DNA from: CAYSBA01 sp964429075 [NCBI: uncultured bacterium]
GTDB lineage: Bacteria > CAYSBA01
DNA: 11,088 bases
NCBI GenBank assembly: GCA_964429075.1
Contig: CAYSBA010000013.1
Coordinates: 1 to 11,088 of the forward strand
Reading direction: 5' to 3'
Numbering within the stretch: the stretch's first letter is position 1; each line of letters starts with the position of its first letter. Both the position numbers and the translations under genes were made by a program. Of this stretch, positions 6,835-11,088 are shown piece by piece. Under the pieces are notes generated by a model. It was given only the letters and a program-made list of their open reading frames with translations, was not told the origin of the DNA and did no database searches.

Positions 6835-7070
6835 AAAAAGAGAATCTTGTACCTGTAAGGGTTGGGGCTATCTTCGAACGCGGCCAGATCAGGCCTGTAT
6901 GGTTTGTAATAGGCCATCAAAAAATGGATGTAAAAAGGGTAACCTATCGTTGGAAGGATATGGTGGGTTCTGTTGCCTTTATTCACTTTAGTGTAGATAG
7001 TGGAGGCGAGATCCATGAGCTTGTATGCCGCAGCGACACCTTTGAGTGGTTTCTACTCCAAGAGGGATAG
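6831..7070 (+). CDS. Conserved-looking 79-aa small protein in the lexA-dinB operon
   Basis: This is a small protein of unknown function. It starts in the ATGA overlap with lexA and has a strong site, AGGAG at 6820-6824, 6 nt upstream of the ATG. The sequence has alternating strand-like stretches (LVPVRVGAIFERGQIRPVWF, MDVKRVTYRWKD, VAFIHFSVD, IHELVCRSDTFEWFLLQ), suggesting a small all-beta fold. There is no signal peptide, membrane segment, cysteine cluster or helix-turn-helix. The layout of V-x-V, G-x-x-RP near the start, an aromatic residue and V-x-x-V before a Trp, and a C-terminal W-F/W-x-L resembles, from memory, short proteins encoded next to Y-family polymerases, such as the DUF6504 type. 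That match is weak. Its place between repressor and polymerase suggests a role linked to translesion synthesis, but this is inference from context only. Confidence 0.8.
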   Translation: MKKENLVPVRVGAIFERGQIRPVWFVIGHQKMDVKRVTYRWKDMVGSVAFIHFSVDSGGEIHELVCRSDTFEWFLLQEG

Positions 7071-7092
7071 TTGGGGTTGGGGCAGGATTATA

Positions 7093-8298
7093 ATGCATGT
7101 AGATATGGATGCCTTCTTCGCATCTGTTGAGCAGGCAAAGAATCCATACCTCAAAGGCAAACCTGTAGCTGTTGTGGGTTCTGGTAAGCGAACAGTGATT
7201 ACTACTGCATCTTATGAGGCCAGAGAGCGTGGTGTAAAGACCGGTATGAATATCTACGAAGCGAAGAGGGTATGCCCCGAGGTAATAATCATAAGGGGCA
7301 ACAATAGACTATACACCTATACCTCTTCAGTAATATTTAAAATCCTAGGGGAATACACCCCCCTTATGGAACCACGTTCTATAGATGAGGCCTTTTTAGA
7401 CCTTACTGGTACCCATCTTCTATACGGCAACCCTATAGAGATTGCAAAAGAGATCAAAAGGAGGATATTGAAACGTTTCGGCATAACCCTTTCTGCTGGC
7501 ATAGCCCCCAACAAGCTCCTTGCCAAACTTGCAAGTGGAATGAATAAGCCCGATGGCCTCTGTGTAATAGCTCCCCACGATGTTGAGGCTGTATTGAAAG
7601 ATCTCCCTGTATCTGAACTCTGTGGTATCGGCAAAAAGACTGCCCAAAAACTTGCCCTGCTCGGTATAAATAGGTGTGGTGAGCTTGCGGCATGCCCTCC
7701 TTCAAAGTTAAGGGCCATATTTGGAATCTTTGGAGATTATATTCACATGATGGCCCGGGGTATAGACCCATCCCCTGTGGTCCCTCCCTCCAGGGCCCCA
7801 GAGGTAAAATCCATCGGCCACAGCATGACCTTTTCTGAAGACATCTCGGACCCTACAAGATTAAGAGGATACCTGCTCAGGCTCTCTGAGATGGTAGGTG
7901 CACGGATGAGAAAATACAGATTATGGGGGAAGACAGTTGCGGTTACCATACGGTATCCAGACTTCAGAACCACCATAAAGAGAAAAAGCTGGCCCGATCC
8001 TACAAGTGATACCATCGAGATATACAGGCGTGCCATAGAGGTATTTAATATTATTAATCCTGATGAACCTGTTAGATTAATGGGGGTCAGTGTATCTTCC
8101 CTGAAAAAAGACAGGGGGCAGCTCGAGATATTTAGAGAAAGAGACTGCACAAGGAGAGGGTTGATGGAAGTCATAGACAATATCAGCACCCGATTTGGGG
8201 CATTCAGCATCTCCTTCGCAGATGCCATTGCCGCAGAGACTCCTGATGTTATTTCACCAGCGTGGAGACCCAACGGACCACGAAGACACCTTGGTTGA
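7093..8298 (+). CDS. dinB: Y-family DNA polymerase IV
   Basis: This is an error-prone translesion polymerase for the SOS response, 401 residues. Palm and finger motifs are intact: HVDMDAFFASVEQ (2-14, with metal ligand Asp4 and the likely steric-gate Phe9), YEARERGVKTGM (41-52) and RSIDEAFLDLTG (95-106, with Asp98 and Glu99). A helix-hairpin-helix region follows (LCGIGKKTAQKLALLGI, 176-192), then the little-finger domain from about 239 (KSIGHSMTFSED). GQLEIF (342-347) is a likely sliding-clamp-binding motif of the QLxLF type. The ATG at 7093 is chosen because AGGA lies about 6 nt upstream and it leads straight into the catalytic motif. An ATG at 7000 in the same frame would overlap the preceding gene for 70 bp. 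It is last in the operon and ends 1 bp before the stop of the convergent gene, so the two transcripts probably overlap. Confidence 0.95.
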   Translation: MHVDMDAFFASVEQAKNPYLKGKPVAVVGSGKRTVITTASYEARERGVKTGMNIYEAKRVCPEVIIIRGNNRLYTYTSSVIFKILGEYTPLMEPRSIDEAFLDLTGTHLLYGNPIEIAKEIKRRILKRFGITLSAGIAPNKLLAKLASGMNKPDGLCVIAPHDVEAVLKDLPVSELCGIGKKTAQKLALLGINRCGELAACPPSKLRAIFGIFGDYIHMMARGIDPSPVVPPSRAPEVKSIGHSMTFSEDISDPTRLRGYLLRLSEMVGARMRKYRLWGKTVAVTIRYPDFRTTIKRKSWPDPTSDTIEIYRRAIEVFNIINPDEPVRLMGVSVSSLKKDRGQLEIFRERDCTRRGLMEVIDNISTRFGAFSISFADAIAAETPDVISPAWRPNGPRRHLG

Positions 8299-8299
8299 A

Positions 8300-10210
8300 T
8301 TATTTTGATTTCTCTACATACAAAAGAAGATTCTTATCCACCCGGCAGCAATAACCCTGTGGTACAAGGAAGATGGAAGAGTAGTCTACTACAAGTAAAG
8401 GACCTCTATAAATCCTTTCAGGCTCCATGTCAGTTCTTTTAATATGTGACCTGTTTTCAGAATTTATATCAAATTTATCAGTTATAATCTGAGGAAGTTT
8501 GCTGTCTGATTCCACAACCGTTCCTCTCACTGTTAGATTTGCAATCTCTATTTCAGAATCAATGGTATAACCAAAGTATCTTTTATAGTTTAATTCAAAA
8601 ACAGCGGCCGGTTTTTGACATATAGAAATCGGGATTGTAGACTCCTGCCCTCTGTAACGCATATGTAGAACTACTTCCCACACTATATTTGTCCTATCTT
8701 CTTCAGCAAGCTCAAGGGTTATCTCATCTTTCAACTCAGATATCATCTTATAAACTTGTTCAGATAGAGTCTCTGACTTATGGATAGTCTTAAAAATTGA
8801 TACTGTCCTGCCAAGGCTCCTGTTACATACCAGCATGCCAGTAGCAGAAAAGACACCCGGCTCCTGAGGTGATACAACCCGCTTTATGCCACATATTTCA
8901 GCAACCGATACTGCATGAAGGCCAGATGCACCACCATATACAAACAGGGTACAGCTTGCAGGATCTACCCCGTTTCTGATACAGATTCTTCTTATTGCAC
9001 CTGCCATATTTTGGTTTACAATCGATAATGCTGCATTACAAAATGATATGGGATCAATTCCAAAAGTGGAGGCAGTTTTATTGATTAGCCTTTGAGAATG
9101 TGATGGAAATATTTCAAAGCTGCCACCACAAAGGCCCTCCTGAGGTATCCTTTTCATATAGAGGTTTACATCTGTAATAGTAACTCTGTTGCCACCTCTG
9201 TTATAACATGCTGGACCAGGATCTGAACCCATACTCTCTGGACCCACAAAAATACGTCCTGCTGGATCAAAATCTACAATCGATCCACCACCAGCACCTA
9301 TAGTCTCTATGTCAATGGTTTCAATACCAAGGGGAAGCCCCCTTATTCTCAGTCTGTTTGTGTAAGTAGCTCCATTTACAATCAGTGAAACATCTGTCGA
9401 TGTGCCGCCCATGTCAAGGGTAATCAATGGTCCTAACTTCTTTAAAAAGGACAAAGCTCCACCTACACCACCAACAGGGCCGGATAGTACTGTAAGGATC
9501 GGGTATTTTGATGCTGTGCTCTCTGTTATTGTGCCCCCTTCTGAGTTCATTATCATAAGATTTTTAATCTCTCTGGATAAACGGGAGAAATAATCACGAC
9601 ACAGTGGACCAATGTAGGAGTTCAAAACCGTCGCAGAAGTTCTTGTAAATTCTCCATAAGTCCGTGTTATATCTGTTGATATGCTGAGAAATTTATCAGT
9701 TGTCTCAAGTGACCCTTTCAGTATTTTTTCATGCTCTCTATTTCTGTAGGAGAACAAAAGACAGACTGCAATTGCGTCAAAATGCATTTTAGAAAGTCTT
9801 TCTTTAATCCTTTTTATTTCATTATCTGAAATGGGAATTATTACATTTCCATCCTTATCAATCCTCTCTTTTACACCTATCCTGTTTTCTCTTTTCACCG
9901 GTACAAAGTGCTTTTCAGCCCCAAGGGAAAACAGCTTTATTCTGTTTTGTCTACCAATCTCTATAACATCTTCAAATCCATATGTTGTGATAAGCACAAC
10001 CTCAGAACCCCTACCCTCTAAAATAGCATTTGTGCCAACTGTTGTTCCGTGAATGACAACAGGATTCTTATTTAAAACAGCCTTTAATCCTTCAAGGACA
10101 ACTCTATCTGGGGCATCCTTATCAGAAGGTAGCTTAAAGATACGAATCCTTTTATCTTCTAATATACAGAAGTCTGTAAATGTCCCGCCAGTATCTACGG
10201 CGGCAATCAA
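8300..10210 (-). CDS. Hydantoinase/oxoprolinase family protein, HyuA-like A subunit
   Basis: This is a member of the N-methylhydantoinase A / 5-oxoprolinase A family, an ATP-dependent ring-opening or carboxylase-type enzyme with an actin-like ATPase fold. The 636-residue length fits. The N-terminal domain opens with AAVDTGGTFTDF (3-14) and HGTTVGTNAILEGRG (54-68). The core has SGPVGGVGGA (243-252), DMGGTSTDVS (266-275), GAGGGSI (305-311), ESMGSDPGPACYNRGG (325-340) and YGGASGLHA (425-433). The start is a TTG at 10210, chosen because the family normally begins right at this motif and GGGG lies 7 nt upstream. It is 12 bp after the CNBD gene. The usual B-subunit gene is not found downstream, where dinB converges, so the partner is elsewhere or absent. 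Substrates in this family vary (hydantoins, oxoproline, acetone, acetophenone), and none can be assigned here. Confidence 0.92.
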   Translation of the reverse strand: MIAAVDTGGTFTDFCILEDKRIRIFKLPSDKDAPDRVVLEGLKAVLNKNPVVIHGTTVGTNAILEGRGSEVVLITTYGFEDVIEIGRQNRIKLFSLGAEKHFVPVKRENRIGVKERIDKDGNVIIPISDNEIKRIKERLSKMHFDAIAVCLLFSYRNREHEKILKGSLETTDKFLSISTDITRTYGEFTRTSATVLNSYIGPLCRDYFSRLSREIKNLMIMNSEGGTITESTASKYPILTVLSGPVGGVGGALSFLKKLGPLITLDMGGTSTDVSLIVNGATYTNRLRIRGLPLGIETIDIETIGAGGGSIVDFDPAGRIFVGPESMGSDPGPACYNRGGNRVTITDVNLYMKRIPQEGLCGGSFEIFPSHSQRLINKTASTFGIDPISFCNAALSIVNQNMAGAIRRICIRNGVDPASCTLFVYGGASGLHAVSVAEICGIKRVVSPQEPGVFSATGMLVCNRSLGRTVSIFKTIHKSETLSEQVYKMISELKDEITLELAEEDRTNIVWEVVLHMRYRGQESTIPISICQKPAAVFELNYKRYFGYTIDSEIEIANLTVRGTVVESDSKLPQIITDKFDINSENRSHIKRTDMEPERIYRGPLLVVDYSSIFLVPQGYCCRVDKNLLLYVEKSK

Positions 10211-10222
10211 TCTCTAACCCCT

Positions 10223-10693
10223 TTATGTATGTTTGCTTGAAAGGAGCTGTTTTGTAAAGGATAGATCTTCGGTTGTGTTTCTTAGTCTTTTGGAGAGTCC
10301 CATACTAAGTTTTCTATAGAATTTAAATCCCATTTTTGGGTTGTTTTCAAACAGCTGGTCCAATTTATTTACATCAAATTTGATCAGTTCTGTATGTTCA
10401 TTTGCGACCACAGTTGCTGATCGTGGTTGTCTATCTGCAATGGTCATCTCTCCAAAATGTGCGCCAGTTCCAAGCACAGCTACCTGAGACTCATTCCCAG
10501 CTCTATCCTCCTTAATAATCTTTACAGAACCGATTTTTATAACATACAAAGAGTCCCCTATATCACCTTCGTGAAATATTGTATCTCCCTGATAGAAACT
10601 GCAGCTTTCGGCAACTGTTGCAAGATCTTCAAGCTCTTCCTCTTCCATATCCCTGAATAGATAGACATTTTTTAAAATTTCTACCATATCCAT
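10223..10693 (-). CDS. Single-domain cyclic-nucleotide-binding protein
   Basis: This 156-residue protein is essentially one CNB domain. Seen are FHEGDIGDSLYVIKIGSVKI (40-59) and the phosphate-binding cassette HFGEMTIADRQPRSATV (79-95). Glu82 and Arg91, which bind the ribose and phosphate of cAMP or cGMP in known members, are both present, so ligand binding is plausible. No DNA-binding, kinase or channel domain is attached, only a helical tail of about 45 residues, so it would act through a partner protein. The ATG at 10693 is chosen because GGGGGA lies just upstream. An in-frame ATG at 10762 would overlap the peptidase gene by about 68 bp. The peptidase stop is 1 bp away, so the two are tightly coupled. 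Confidence 0.88.
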   Translation of the reverse strand: MDMVEILKNVYLFRDMEEEELEDLATVAESCSFYQGDTIFHEGDIGDSLYVIKIGSVKIIKEDRAGNESQVAVLGTGAHFGEMTIADRQPRSATVVANEHTELIKFDVNKLDQLFENNPKMGFKFYRKLSMGLSKRLRNTTEDLSFTKQLLSSKHT

Positions 10694-10694
10694 C

Positions 10695-11088
10695 TTAATC
10701 CCCCGATTTTTTTGTGTTAACGATAACGATATTTTCAGATTTAAAGTATCTCTCAAATTCATCCTTATGTGATTTCACAGCACCACCTGTTATAACAGCA
10801 GACAATCTTTTTATATCAAGGTATTTTCTGGCAGCTTTCAATATTTCATCCTTTGTTACATTTTCTATGGATGAGATGTAGTTTTCAAAAAAATCATCCT
10901 TCAGGCCAAGTAGGTCCATTTTTGCACGCAATATTGCAATTTTATGCCATGAATCTCCCTTAAAGACAAATCGCCTGACAATCGCCTCCTTTGCCCTATT
11001 TAGTTCATCATCAACAACACCCTTTTCTATCATGGCCTTTAGTTCATCAACCAGACCTTTAAAGGAATTTACAGACTGCTGATTTCTT
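10695..11088 (-). CDS. M16-family zinc peptidase, C-terminal part (cut by window edge)
   Basis: The reading frame stays open to the right edge, so only about the last 131 residues are seen. They match the C-terminal portion of M16 (insulinase/processing-peptidase-like) proteins: a helix with VVDDELNRAKEAIVRRFVF, then LRAKMDLLGLKDDFFENYIS, then VTKDEILKAARKYLDIKRLS before a final strand AVITGG. The zinc-binding HxxEH motif would be in the N-terminal half outside the window, so whether this copy is catalytic or a non-catalytic partner cannot be told. An internal ATG at 11033 is not the true start. It is the first visible gene of the minus-strand run M16-CNBD-HyuA. Confidence 0.82.
   Translation of the reverse strand, partial: RNQQSVNSFKGLVDELKAMIEKGVVDDELNRAKEAIVRRFVFKGDSWHKIAILRAKMDLLGLKDDFFENYISSIENVTKDEILKAARKYLDIKRLSAVITGGAVKSHKDEFERYFKSENIVIVNTKKSGD

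Noticed and set aside
7000-7092. N-terminal extension of DinB from an ATG at 7000
   Set aside because: It would overlap the preceding gene for 70 bp and add 31 residues not typical of Pol IV. The ATG at 7093 has a ribosome-binding site and begins at the catalytic motif.
7743-8273. 176-codon open frame on the minus strand
   Set aside because: It lies antisense inside dinB and shows no recognisable domain; a shadow frame.
6229-8298. Horizontal transfer of the lexA-dinB cassette, based on seemingly higher GC
   Set aside because: Hand counts of sample 60-base lines gave 47-48% in dinB and 35% in the HyuA-like gene, but also 42% in the GH31 gene and 48% in the dehydrogenase gene, so the difference is not consistent.
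8290-8345. Bidirectional terminator between dinB and the HyuA-like gene
   Set aside because: The stops are 1 bp apart and no stable stem with a T-run is visible on either strand.
1-11088. CRISPR array, tRNA, transposase or phage genes
   Set aside because: No regularly spaced repeats, cloverleaf signatures, transposase motifs or long terminal repeats were found.

Overview
The window carries about ten complete genes and one cut by the right edge, packed with almost no intergenic space. Moderate-to-low GC, heavy use of ATA, AGA and AGG codons, a DUF4911-like small protein and compact operons suggest a deltaproteobacterium-like lineage (Desulfobacterota or a relative). This placement is an inference from gene content. 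No tRNA, rRNA, CRISPR array, insertion sequence or phage gene was seen.

Left part (1-6082): a short plus-strand DUF4911-like gene converges on a five-gene minus-strand operon. In transcription order the operon holds a GH31-type glycoside hydrolase lipoprotein (4679-6082), a class I aminotransferase (3482-4660), a D-2-hydroxyacid dehydrogenase (2359-3465), a stand-alone CinA-type molybdopterin-binding-domain protein (1608-2354) and histidyl-tRNA synthetase (353-1615). Gaps are 18, 16 and 4 bp, followed by an 8-bp overlap. The operon probably starts from a TTGACA/extended -10 promoter at 6120-6149. The aminotransferase and dehydrogenase could act in sequence (amino acid to 2-oxoacid to 2-hydroxyacid).

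Middle (6083-8298): a divergent intergenic region of about 146 bp leads into a plus-strand SOS cassette: lexA, a 79-residue small protein and a DinB-type Y-family DNA polymerase. lexA overlaps the small gene by 4 bp, and the polymerase starts 22 bp after it. A perfect 20-bp palindrome built on TTATCATATGATAA (6208-6227) sits between a TTGACA box and the lexA start codon. It is the best candidate for the LexA operator, and it does not match the LexA boxes I know from other phyla. The cassette and its operator are the most interesting part of the window.

Right part (8300-11088): a second minus-strand operon converges on dinB with a 1-bp gap. In transcription order it holds the C-terminal end of an M16-family peptidase (cut by the window edge), a single-domain cyclic-nucleotide-binding protein, and a hydantoinase/oxoprolinase A-type ATPase-fold protein with no B-subunit partner in view. 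Apart from the lexA upstream region, the intergenic sequence holds only one weak AT-rich hairpin (318-336). No gene-free stretch exceeds 300 bp.
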